Of a stretch of 53,546 nucleotides of DNA, positions 8,640 to 15,928 are shown one piece after another. The DNA comes from Pirellula staleyi DSM 6068 (GTDB lineage Bacteria > Planctomycetota > Planctomycetia > Pirellulales > Pirellulaceae), in the NCBI GenBank assembly GCA_945875845.1, contig CAMCMB010000048.1, positions 1 to 53,546 on the forward strand, read 5' to 3'. The position numbers and the translations under genes are program-made. The notes beneath the pieces are model-generated. The model was not told the DNA's origin. It ran no database searches and saw only the letters and a list, made by a program, of their open reading frames with translations. Numbering within the stretch: position 1 is the stretch's first letter; the number at the start of each line of letters is the position of its first letter.

Positions 8640-8792
8640 ACAGACGCAGCTCTCAAAAAAAGAGATCACTTTTTCACCTCACATGCTGCAGCATTGTCGC
8701 GGAATTAGCGGTAAACTGGTGCCTTCGTTCGTAGTTCGTCTTGATCTTTGAACATGAATCTTTTTGACTTTTGACTTTTTGGAGTGGTTATC

Positions 8793-9971
8793 ATGATACT
8801 GTGGACACGAATTTGGCATCGCATGGCCCTCGCAGGTGCGTTCGGTTTTGTTGCGTTGCTTGGTCCAGCTTCTCAAGTTTCGGCAGCGGATACGTTGACA
8901 ATCGGCTCGGTTGCGCCGGAACTCGACATCGAGCATTGGGTACAGAACGGGGATGGCCGGTTCAAGCCAGTCACGAAGTTTGAGAAAGACAAGGTCTACG
9001 TTGTCGAGTTTTGGGCCACTTGGTGTGGTCCATGCGTGTCGAGCATGCCCCATTTGGCAGAATTGCAAAAAACGTATGCGAGCAAGGGGGTGCAGATCGT
9101 TAGCATCAGCAACGAAGATCTCGAAACCGTCGAAAAATTCTTGGATCGAACGGTAAGCGCAAAGAAGAAAAAGGGCGATGCAAACGAAGAAGGAGATAAG
9201 AAAGCCGACGAACAAACCTATCGAGACCTGACAAGTACCTACTGCTTAACCACCGACCCGGATCTTTCCTGCCACAAAGCCTACATGGAGGCTGCGAATC
9301 AGAACGGCATCCCTTGCGCGTTCATAGTTGGTAAAGACCAAAAGATCGAGTGGATTGGTCACCCGATGTCGATGGACGAAACGCTGAATGCAGTCGTGGA
9401 TGGCAAGTGGGATCGCGCCGCATTTGCCGAGAAATTCAAAGAACAAGAAGTGATGCAAGCGTTGATGGCGGACCTCTCCCGCAGTATGCGCAGCGGAAAG
9501 ACATCCAAAGCGCTCTCGACCATCAATGCTGCGATCGAGGATGCAAAAGATCCTATGTTCAAGAAGCAGCTCAAGATGATGAAGGTGCAAGTTGCCTTGA
9601 GTGGCAAAGAGGTCGGCAAGGAACTCGCCTCGATTCTCGAAGAAGCGTATGGCGAAAATGCGGACAATCCAGAATTCATCAATAGCGTGGCTTGGGGGAT
9701 TTACGAAAAAACCCAAGCGGGCGAACTCGAGGACAAATCTCTCGTGACAATGAGTCGCAAAGCGGCAGAAAAAGCCGCCGAAGCATCGCCGGCAGCTGCC
9801 AAGGGAGCGATCCTTGATACGATTGCCCATTTGATGTTTGTCGAGGGTGACATTGAATCCGCCATCAAGACGCAAACCAAAGCGATCGCACTTGCGGAAG
9901 GTGATATGAAGGCAGAATTGTCCGAGTTTCTCAAAACCCTGCAGGAAGCCGCCAAGAAAACGGACAAATAG
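8793..9971 (+). CDS. secreted TlpA-like thioredoxin-fold protein with helical C-terminal extension
   Basis: 392 residues from the ATG at 8793. A GTG at 8784 is in frame, but GGAG at 8781-8784 is well spaced for the ATG. The signal peptide ends near SQVSA-AD. The thioredoxin domain (about residues 35-210) has WATWCGPC with Cys78 and Cys81, and the cis-Pro site in GIPCAF. A Lys/Glu-rich insert (SAKKKKGDANEEGDKK) interrupts the fold. The last roughly 180 residues are helical and TPR-like. Expected role: thiol-disulfide exchange or reduction of exported proteins outside the cytoplasm, possibly cytochrome c maturation. The partner is unknown. It stands alone, bounded by repeats on both sides. Confidence 0.9.
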   Translation: MILWTRIWHRMALAGAFGFVALLGPASQVSAADTLTIGSVAPELDIEHWVQNGDGRFKPVTKFEKDKVYVVEFWATWCGPCVSSMPHLAELQKTYASKGVQIVSISNEDLETVEKFLDRTVSAKKKKGDANEEGDKKADEQTYRDLTSTYCLTTDPDLSCHKAYMEAANQNGIPCAFIVGKDQKIEWIGHPMSMDETLNAVVDGKWDRAAFAEKFKEQEVMQALMADLSRSMRSGKTSKALSTINAAIEDAKDPMFKKQLKMMKVQVALSGKEVGKELASILEEAYGENADNPEFINSVAWGIYEKTQAGELEDKSLVTMSRKAAEKAAEASPAAAKGAILDTIAHLMFVEGDIESAIKTQTKAIALAEGDMKAELSEFLKTLQEAAKKTDK

Positions 9972-9981
9972 GGGTGGGGAC

Positions 9982-10085
9982 ATGAATCGAATGCCTCTGG
10001 GTTTATCCCAGAGGTTCGTTAACCTTCATGCTAGGGCAAAGGTCAATTACCACTGGCATAAAGCCAGTGGCATGAATCCAATGTA
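9982..10085. repeat. dispersed palindromic repeat family F, copy 1
   Basis: About 104 bp with two hairpins: cctctggg-tttat-cccagagg and ccactggc-ataaa-gccagtgg. A second copy with the same two hairpins in the same order lies at 49558-49659. It starts ten bases after the stop codon of the thioredoxin-like gene, so the first hairpin could also act in termination. Bases 10086-10363 hold no recognised gene and should contain the promoter of the PEP-CTERM gene. Confidence 0.8.
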
Positions 10086-10363
10086 AATATCACATGGGCC
10101 AAAAAGCTTGCTGCGATCCCAGCGCAGCGGAGCATTGGTTCACCGTAGATAGCTATGGTCGAATAATGGAATTTTTTTGCTCGTGCACGTGTCCATTATT
10201 CACGAAATCTTAAACAAAAACTGCCTGCAAAATCGTTGCAAATGCTGCTATTCCTCTGCATACTTTTCCTACAAGATAGTCTTAGACTTTCAACTTGATT
10301 GGGAAAAATCCACAATCGGAGCTCTAAGGCGATGTACTTCATGAGTTTTGGGGAGAGCTGTTG

Positions 10364-11068
10364 ATGTTCAAAAATTATGTATTTTCGGTAGCGCTCGTTG
10401 TCGGCATGTCACAAAGTAGCTTCGGCGATATCCTTTCAAGCTGGACTTTTCAAACGACGAGGCCAACCACATCGGGACCCCACGCAGCAGAGAGCGGCCT
10501 CTTTGCTGCGAGCTCTTTTGCCAGCACGAATAGTGGTGGAACGATTTCTTCTCCTGCAGGTAACGGCAATAGTAATTCTTTTAGTTCCAATGGCTGGAAC
10601 GCTGGCGAATACTATCAGTTCACCACTAATACGGTTGGATTCGATGCGATCACCGTGTCATATGCCCAAGCTACGAGCGGAACGGGTCCAAGAGATTTTC
10701 AATTCCAATTCAGTACCGATGGCACGAATTTTACGAATTTTGGAGCGGGCTACGTGGGTCCAACTACTGACTTCAACCTAACCCTTCCTAACTCTGCAAA
10801 CGTGCTCTCGTTTGATTTAAGTGGCATAACAGAACTTAATAATTCTTCACTTTCTGTTTTTAGAATTGCAGTCGTCGGGTCTGCCTCAGAAAACAATGGA
10901 ACCATCGCAGCAGGCGGTACTTTTAGAGTGGATGATTTTTTTGTAAACGGAACCTCAATTTCGGCCGTTCCCGAACCAACCTCTATTGCCCTTCTAAGTG
11001 TCGCAGGCATCGCCGGTTTGGCGACAAGCCACCGTCGTCGCAAGGCGAGAAAGTCTGCTGCGGTATAG
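10364..11068 (+). CDS. PEP-CTERM sorting domain protein
   Basis: 234 residues from the ATG at 10364, with GGGGAGAG at 10350-10357 as ribosome-binding site; a TTG at 10361 is also in frame. The signal peptide is followed by a Ser/Thr/Asn-rich beta-sandwich-like body (about 25-200) containing FQFSTDGTNFTNFGAGY. The C-terminus carries the PEP-CTERM signal: VPEPTSIALLSVAG, a hydrophobic helix, then HRRRKARKS. Such proteins are cut and anchored or released at the surface by an exosortase/archaeosortase-type enzyme. No exosortase gene is in the window. The body resembles planctomycete PEP-CTERM proteins with no assigned activity. Confidence 0.9.
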   Translation: MFKNYVFSVALVVGMSQSSFGDILSSWTFQTTRPTTSGPHAAESGLFAASSFASTNSGGTISSPAGNGNSNSFSSNGWNAGEYYQFTTNTVGFDAITVSYAQATSGTGPRDFQFQFSTDGTNFTNFGAGYVGPTTDFNLTLPNSANVLSFDLSGITELNNSSLSVFRIAVVGSASENNGTIAAGGTFRVDDFFVNGTSISAVPEPTSIALLSVAGIAGLATSHRRRKARKSAAV

Positions 11069-11094
11069 AAACCCAACTGGTACTCACTTTGTTT

Positions 11095-11158
11095 TCGGAA
11101 CGGCGAAAGCCGTCCGGTGGATGTTTGATGAACACAGCGAAACCGGAGGGCTAGCCCC
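11095..11158. repeat. palindromic repeat family K, copy 1
   Basis: Contains cggaacggcgaaagccgtcc (a hairpin around cggc/gccg) and further on ccggagggctagccc. A related, better-preserved version lies at 15446-15526 with ggaacagcgcaagctgtccg in the matching position. Placed directly after the PEP-CTERM gene. Confidence 0.5.
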
Positions 11159-11165
11159 CCCCTCA

Positions 11166-11318
11166 ATATCTTTGCAATGTCGAATGCATTGGAAACCAAC
11201 GGGAGGGCGAGGCTCCTGCCGAGCTTACGACGCAATGGTTCGGCAGGAGCCTCACCCTCCCAAGCAAGGAATGGATTGGGCAAAGTCGAGGAAAACATGT
11301 TTACAGGGGTGGGGCGAG
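11166..11318. repeat. dispersed palindromic repeat family C, copy 1
   Basis: The core 11201-11261 is a long imperfect palindrome: gggagggcgaggctcctgcc on the left and the matching ggcaggagcctcaccctccc on the right. It is preceded by a conserved tract (tatctttgcaatgtcgaa) and followed by tggattgggcaaagtcgagg and aaaacatgttta. The same order recurs at 28029-28180, and the palindrome again at 28174-28231. Here it lies between two convergent genes. Confidence 0.85.
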
Positions 11319-11339
11319 TTCCCGGCCGCTACCAAAAAT

Positions 11340-12326
11340 CTACTGCGGCGCTGGTAGATCGCGTGTTCGGAATCGCAGGTAACCGACCAGAAAGCACATG
11401 CAGCCAAGCCCGAGCAGCAAGGACACATACGACATCGGTCCCAGACAATCCGACCAGCTTGCAGGTTTGGTCGATGTCGCTTGGTCAGCCACGATGGTCC
11501 ATGCCCAGGCGGAGGCTGGCACTCGGTGAACGGCTTGTACAATCCAGTCGGGTTGATACGCAGATAGAAAACTAAGCGGCTTGAGGCCGCTTAGCGACGG
11601 CGTCGACTTGGCGAGGATGAATAACAACAACTGCAACACGTATACGCTGATTACCGCGCCGATGGTGCGCCATCGATACTGATCAAAGGCGCTGACCATC
11701 GCGCTCAAACCGAGCATCATGAAGCCGAGTGAAAACAGATTCATGGTTGGCACCACGTAGATGCTTGAATCGACCAATTTGGAGAGAGGAACCTTGCTGG
11801 TTGTCGATTCGACAAATGGGTTCGCAACACTCCAGTTCAAGAACGGGATTTGAATTCCAGACGAGTCGCGAACCGGCGTCGAATTGGTATGAATTCCCAG
11901 GTAAATACCTGCGTACACGAACACACATAGCAACATCAGGCCGGTGATCGTGACAAAGGCGTGCGCCCCGTAAATTTGTCCTCGGCTGATGGGTTGTGCA
12001 AGCAACATTTCCATCGTGCCGCGCCCCAATTCACCGCTCACCACGTCGGAGCCCCGAGCGATGCTCCATACCAAAACACATAGAATCAAGACGGGTTCAT
12101 CAAAGGTGAATCCGATCACTCCGTGGTAAGTAAGAAACTGTTCCAGCGGGACCGGTGAGAATTTTTCGAACGCGCGAAACTGTTTCAACAGGGGTTCAAA
12201 ACCGCTGAGTTCGAATTGACTGACCGTCCAAATTCGGACCCACGGAAAGAAAAATAGGACGAGAGCACATGCACACCAAAGCAACAACGCTTCGGTGATG
12301 TATTTCTTTACAAGGATGCGAAACAT
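11340..12326 (-). CDS. ABC-2 type transporter permease, no adjacent ATPase
   Basis: 328 residues from the ATG at 12326 (MFRILVKKYITEALLLW). A GTG at 12356 would add ten residues that look less natural. About six hydrophobic segments are visible, including LLWCACALVLFFFPW near the N-terminus, VTITGLMLLCVFVYAGIYLG, NLFSLGFMMLGLSAM and MSYVSLLLGLGCMCFLVGYL, plus the cytoplasmic GELGRGTMEMLLAQPISR motif typical of ABC-2 permeases. The substrate is unknown. It lies 46 bp downstream of mgtE on the same strand. The ATP-binding partner must be encoded elsewhere or shared. Confidence 0.82.
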   Translation of the reverse strand: MFRILVKKYITEALLLWCACALVLFFFPWVRIWTVSQFELSGFEPLLKQFRAFEKFSPVPLEQFLTYHGVIGFTFDEPVLILCVLVWSIARGSDVVSGELGRGTMEMLLAQPISRGQIYGAHAFVTITGLMLLCVFVYAGIYLGIHTNSTPVRDSSGIQIPFLNWSVANPFVESTTSKVPLSKLVDSSIYVVPTMNLFSLGFMMLGLSAMVSAFDQYRWRTIGAVISVYVLQLLLFILAKSTPSLSGLKPLSFLSAYQPDWIVQAVHRVPASAWAWTIVADQATSTKPASWSDCLGPMSYVSLLLGLGCMCFLVGYLRFRTRDLPAPQ

Positions 12327-12372
12327 GTTGGTCCGGTCGAAGAAAGCTACATTCACGGAGTTAAAAAATTGG

Positions 12373-13722
12373 CTACTGCAAGATCAGCATGGCTACGTTG
12401 ACATAGATCAAAATCCCCAAGATGTCGCTCAGCCCCGCAACAAACGGATTGCTCATCATGGCTGGATCCAAACCCAACCTTTGAAAAAGCAGTGGCAGCA
12501 TGCTCCCGGTGCATGTTCCGCACACGACGACTCCTAAAACAGTAATTGGAATCACCATCGCAGCATAAAGGGATGGAGCCAAAAAGACCGCACACGCGAA
12601 TCCGATCAAACCCATAAAACTTCCTAAGAACAAACCCATGAGTGCTTCCCGCTTGAGCACGGTGGACCAATCTCGCCCCCGTACGTCTTTGGTGGTTAAT
12701 GCTGAAATGACCAGCGATGAGGACTGGCTACCCGAGTTCCCGCCGCTACTAATAATCAGTGGAATGAACAGCACCAACCATTCGTAGCGTTCCAACTCGT
12801 CACTATAGCTCTTGAGCAAGACCGCCGTCGAAAGTGCCGCGAAGAAGAGGATCGTTAACCATATTCCTCGCTTCCAAGTAAGCGTGGTCAAAGGCATTCG
12901 AATGTACGAATCGCGGAGCGGTTCCACGGCTGCGATACGTTGTACGTCCTCGGTCGCCTCTTCCCGGACAACGTCGATGACGTCGTCGTGCGTGATGATC
13001 CCAAGCATGTGACGTTGATCGTCCACGACTGGGATCGCGAGCAAGTTGTAAAACGCAACCTTCTGCGCCACTTGTTCCTGATCATCTTGGACATTTGCGG
13101 TGACCAAATCTTTTTTCATCAAGTCAACGAGTTTGGTCTCTGGTCGACCAATGGCAGACACAAGGGAACGCGTGCTCACGACTCCTTGCAAATGATTAGT
13201 ATCATCGGTGACATAGATATAATAAATCGTCTCGAGCCGTTCGGCTTGTCGGCTCAATTGATCGAGGGCTTGCCTCAGAGTCAATGACTCCGACAAGCAT
13301 GCCGCTTCGGTTGTCATCAACGCGCCGGCTGTTCCCTCAGCAAACGTTTGCAAGCGGCGAATGTCGCGGCGGTCGGTCGCCGGTACCAATGCCAAGATCT
13401 GATCGACTCGATCGGTCGCTACCTCACGCAGCAAATCGACGGCGTCGTCAGCGGGCAAATGCGTGACCAGAGAGGCCACTTGCTTTTCATCTTGGGTAGC
13501 AAGCAGTTCAACTTGCCGGTCCCAATCAAAGTATTGAAATATTTCCGCTTGAAGACCGTAGTCCGCGTGTTGCAGGACTTCCCAAGTTTCCGTGTTTTCG
13601 AGTCCTTCCATGAACTCGGCGGTACGAGCCGGGTGCAAGGCGATGCAAAACTCGCGCAGTTCCTCCGATTGCCTATCGGCAAGCATTTCTCGAAGTTCAG
13701 GTAGGAACAGCGTATTGATCAT
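12373..13722 (-). CDS. mgtE: magnesium transporter MgtE
   Basis: A 449-residue inner-membrane Mg2+ channel/transporter of standard length. The order is: N-terminal superhelical MgtE_N domain (about 20-125, with LATQDEKQVASLVTHLPADDAVDLL); a CBS-domain pair (about 130-255, with LQGVVSTRSLVSA and MLGIITHDDVIDV) that senses intracellular Mg2+; the plug helix; and five membrane segments from about 290. The transmembrane signature has GGNSGSQSSSL and DPAMMSNPFVAGLSDILG. A Ser is seen where I expect Thr before the conserved Asp. No Mg riboswitch (M-box) was recognised in the 200-bp upstream region. Confidence 0.95.
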   Translation of the reverse strand: MINTLFLPELREMLADRQSEELREFCIALHPARTAEFMEGLENTETWEVLQHADYGLQAEIFQYFDWDRQVELLATQDEKQVASLVTHLPADDAVDLLREVATDRVDQILALVPATDRRDIRRLQTFAEGTAGALMTTEAACLSESLTLRQALDQLSRQAERLETIYYIYVTDDTNHLQGVVSTRSLVSAIGRPETKLVDLMKKDLVTANVQDDQEQVAQKVAFYNLLAIPVVDDQRHMLGIITHDDVIDVVREEATEDVQRIAAVEPLRDSYIRMPLTTLTWKRGIWLTILFFAALSTAVLLKSYSDELERYEWLVLFIPLIISSGGNSGSQSSSLVISALTTKDVRGRDWSTVLKREALMGLFLGSFMGLIGFACAVFLAPSLYAAMVIPITVLGVVVCGTCTGSMLPLLFQRLGLDPAMMSNPFVAGLSDILGILIYVNVAMLILQ

Positions 13723-13925
13723 GAATTTGGTTGGCGATGTACCCTTGCCGGTCGATTTCTACTCCTCCCAACACTTAATTCACTCTCCCGGAGTAGCCGA
13801 GCACCGAGGGAATGGGAGTCAATATACGTGAGTGCGGTATCCCATTATCAACGAATGAGACTTTCCTACCATCGGTCATAGGAGAATTAGTCAGACCGAG
13901 ATCCGCTAGGGAGAATATCCAAGCC

Positions 13926-15323
13926 CTAATAGGAACATCCTGCCCGGAGCACAAAACTGTTGGCCAAATCAAGAGTGCCTGGGGTGTGTACCCGATACAC
14001 CAATTCTTGATTGAAGGCATAGCCGAATTCGATGAATCCCAATCGGAGACCATTTCGAATTTGCTCGGACCTGCCGAACTCGAACCCCATCATGACTCGA
14101 ATGTTGTTGAGGTCAACTTGATCCGGGGTGCCGTCCGGATTGTTGAGATCAATTTGGTCCGGGGAATTGTAGGGATTTAGGATGGTCCATGATCCACCGC
14201 CATAGTAACCGAACAGATACCACCATACGTCTGTATTTCCGAAGGTTGAACAGTAATGCGACAGCTTCGGTTCTGGGAAGAACAGGTCCAAACGCGTGTT
14301 GGGAGTTGGAAAACAAAGAACACCCCCTATAGGAAACAGCTTGTATTTGACTCGGTCAAGGTAGGCAACACCTAACCGTAACGAAGTGGTTGGGGTCAAA
14401 CGGACCCGTCCTAATGCCTTGCCTTGATAGCGAATACTTTCCTCGTCGATGGCATCGAAAGCGGAAAACACACCAATACGTACCCCAAGTTCGACTCCAA
14501 AAGTTTTTTCGGCGTTGGAGCTCCAACCTGTGTCTAGAAAGGCACTAAAGGCTGAGCCTGGTAGATCAAACCCAGGAGCGGACGGACCGTCCCAAACGTG
14601 ATGCGAATAGGACGGAATAATATAGAGCGGACTGCCACTGCCAAAAAAATCAGGACAGGCAAAAACAAGTGATACATCCGTGTCGAGGACTTGAACCGAA
14701 TCGGGTGATTTGCCGTCGAAATTATCATTGCCGGTAAGCCAAGTCTGTTGGAAACGAGGACCTTGGCACAATCGAACAACCTCGTTCGTAGTCGCAGTAA
14801 TCGTAGTTCCCGTGGCGCCCCACCAGTTGTTAGGGGGTTGGCCATACATGCCTGGAACCGTAACGTTAGGGTTCGAGTTCGGATAAATGCCGGGCGGATA
14901 TGAGCCGGGCGGATACATGCCAGGCGTATAGGAGCTTGGCGGATATGAGGGTGGTGGATATGAGGGTGGTGGATATGAGAGGGGCGGATATGAGGGTGCT
15001 GGATATGAGCTAGGCGGGAAAGAGCTAGGCGGAAAGGACCCCGGTGGGTATGAAGCCGGCGGATATGAGCCCAGTGGTGGGGAACCAAATGTTGGAGGCG
15101 GAGCCTGATAAGGACTTTGAAAAAAGGATTGCTGGGTGCCCAAACTACCACTCATCGAGTTGCTACTAGTTGGTGAGGAGTAGCTGCTAGAGGGCAGTTG
15201 AACAACGGGTTGGCCAAAACAAATCGACGAAGCGATTCCCACCAACGCATGGACTAGTAATCGAATAGTTTGTTGAAATAGTTGTACATTCACGAAGCAA
15301 TTCCAAGTTTTGCGAACCGTCAA
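13926..15323 (-). CDS. secreted outer-membrane beta-barrel protein with Pro/Ser/Tyr-rich repeat linker (DUF6268-like)
   Basis: 465 residues. The frame starts at a TTG (15323); a GTG at 15293 is the other option, and no ATG precedes the signal sequence (TIRLLVHALVGIASSICFG). Residues about 45-130 are a low-complexity linker of repeated PPSY/PPGSY-type units. The rest alternates beta strands and ends FVLRAGCSY, a terminal aromatic as in outer-membrane barrels. Motifs such as QTWLTGNDN, FGVELGVRIGVF, GKALGRVRLTPTTSLRLGVA and PEPKLSHY match what I recall of a planctomycete barrel family (DUF6268). A short in-frame duplication gives PDQIDLNN followed by PDQVDLNN (coded near 14104-14170). Its role is probably structural or porin-like. 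Confidence 0.75.
   Translation of the reverse strand: MTVRKTWNCFVNVQLFQQTIRLLVHALVGIASSICFGQPVVQLPSSSYSSPTSSNSMSGSLGTQQSFFQSPYQAPPPTFGSPPLGSYPPASYPPGSFPPSSFPPSSYPAPSYPPLSYPPPSYPPPSYPPSSYTPGMYPPGSYPPGIYPNSNPNVTVPGMYGQPPNNWWGATGTTITATTNEVVRLCQGPRFQQTWLTGNDNFDGKSPDSVQVLDTDVSLVFACPDFFGSGSPLYIIPSYSHHVWDGPSAPGFDLPGSAFSAFLDTGWSSNAEKTFGVELGVRIGVFSAFDAIDEESIRYQGKALGRVRLTPTTSLRLGVAYLDRVKYKLFPIGGVLCFPTPNTRLDLFFPEPKLSHYCSTFGNTDVWWYLFGYYGGGSWTILNPYNSPDQIDLNNPDGTPDQVDLNNIRVMMGFEFGRSEQIRNGLRLGFIEFGYAFNQELVYRVHTPGTLDLANSFVLRAGCSY
14880..15110 (-). repeat. in-frame coding repeat, 5-residue Pro/Ser/Tyr units
   Basis: The minus strand encodes about fifteen units of the type SYPPP, SYPPG or SFPPS in the linker of the beta-barrel protein. 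The 15-bp units are imperfect, with two adjacent copies near 14945-14975 almost identical. Expect length polymorphism. The tract probably forms an extended polyproline-like spacer in the periplasm. Confidence 0.85.
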
Positions 15324-15445
15324 TCCTGGTCACTAGGCATTCAATCTTGTGGAATACTGTTTTTTGAGTGCTACGGTCAAGTTTCCTTGAATGAATTTCG
15401 ATGGAATTTCCGAAATAATTTTAATTTATTGGGAGTCCTCACTTG

Positions 15446-15526
15446 GTAGCGGAACAGCGCAAGCTGTCCGGTGAGTCTTTGCAACGCACCCTGGGAATGC
15501 ACCGGCGGCTCGCTCCGCTCCGCTAC
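15446..15526. repeat. palindromic repeat family K, copy 2
   Basis: Outer arms are gtagcgga at 15446 and tccgctac at 15519-15526. Inner hairpins include ggaacagcgcaagctgtccg. Related to 11095-11158. Part of the 15324-15928 intergenic block, which holds no recognisable gene but a series of palindromic elements. Confidence 0.6.
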
Positions 15527-15548
15527 AAAAACACTTGGAATATCCCAA

Positions 15549-15856
15549 CCTGACGCGTGACGGCTTGTTGCTTTAGTGGGCTGTGACACGGGGTATTCGA
15601 AAGTGGCATGGGCGTCTCGCCCATGGATTCACGAGCGAGCGCGCTCGTGCCACGTTTTGGTAACCCGACGCGTGACGGCTTGTTGATTTAATGAAGTCGT
15701 TATTGGTTAATGGCGGTATGACGGACTTCCAAGTCCGTCAATGGGGAATTCGACGGACTTGGAAGTCCGTCGTACCATTAAATCAACAAGCCCGTGAGCA
15801 AGGGACGGCGAGATGCATCGTTTCGGGACTGTCCCTCGCTTACGCGTCGGGTTAAG
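15549..15856. repeat. palindromic repeat family D with nested elements
   Basis: Family D is a large palindrome whose right arm is at about 15832-15856 (gtccctcgcttacgcg then tcgggtt) and whose left arm starts at 15663 (aacccgacgcgtga). The left arm is broken by the 117-bp element 15676-15792. Joining the two sides and counting cgtga once restores a near-perfect match to the right arm. A further left-arm start with cctgacgcgtga and a MITE-like end (cggcttgttg) lies at 15549-15578. Between these two is another hairpin pair (catgggcg-tct-cgcccatg and cacgagcg-agcg-cgctcgtg, about 15606-15650). Confidence 0.8.
15676..15792. mobile_element. 117-bp MITE-like element, copy 2, with 5-bp target duplication cgtga
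   Basis: Terminal inverted repeats are cggcttgttgatttaatg at the left and its complement (cattaaatcaacaagcc) at the right. The interior has the same paired palindromes (acggacttccaagtccgt) as copy 1 at 8470-8586. The flanks are cgtga on both sides (15671-15675 and 15793-15797). It is inserted in the left arm of a family-D palindrome. It carries no gene. Confidence 0.85.
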
Positions 15857-15928
15857 ATTGATGGATTTTCTTTCTGCCGATCACCTTAATGATACGGAAC
15901 GGTAGAACACAGAAAGGGATGACGAACG

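Noticed and set aside
11340-12326. Pairing of this ABC-2 permease with the ATPase at 43086-44087
   Set aside because: The genes are over 30 kb apart, and the ATPase already has its own abutting permease. Sharing cannot be shown from sequence.
13723-13925. Magnesium riboswitch (M-box) upstream of mgtE
   Set aside because: No conserved M-box core or terminator arrangement could be seen in these 200 bases.
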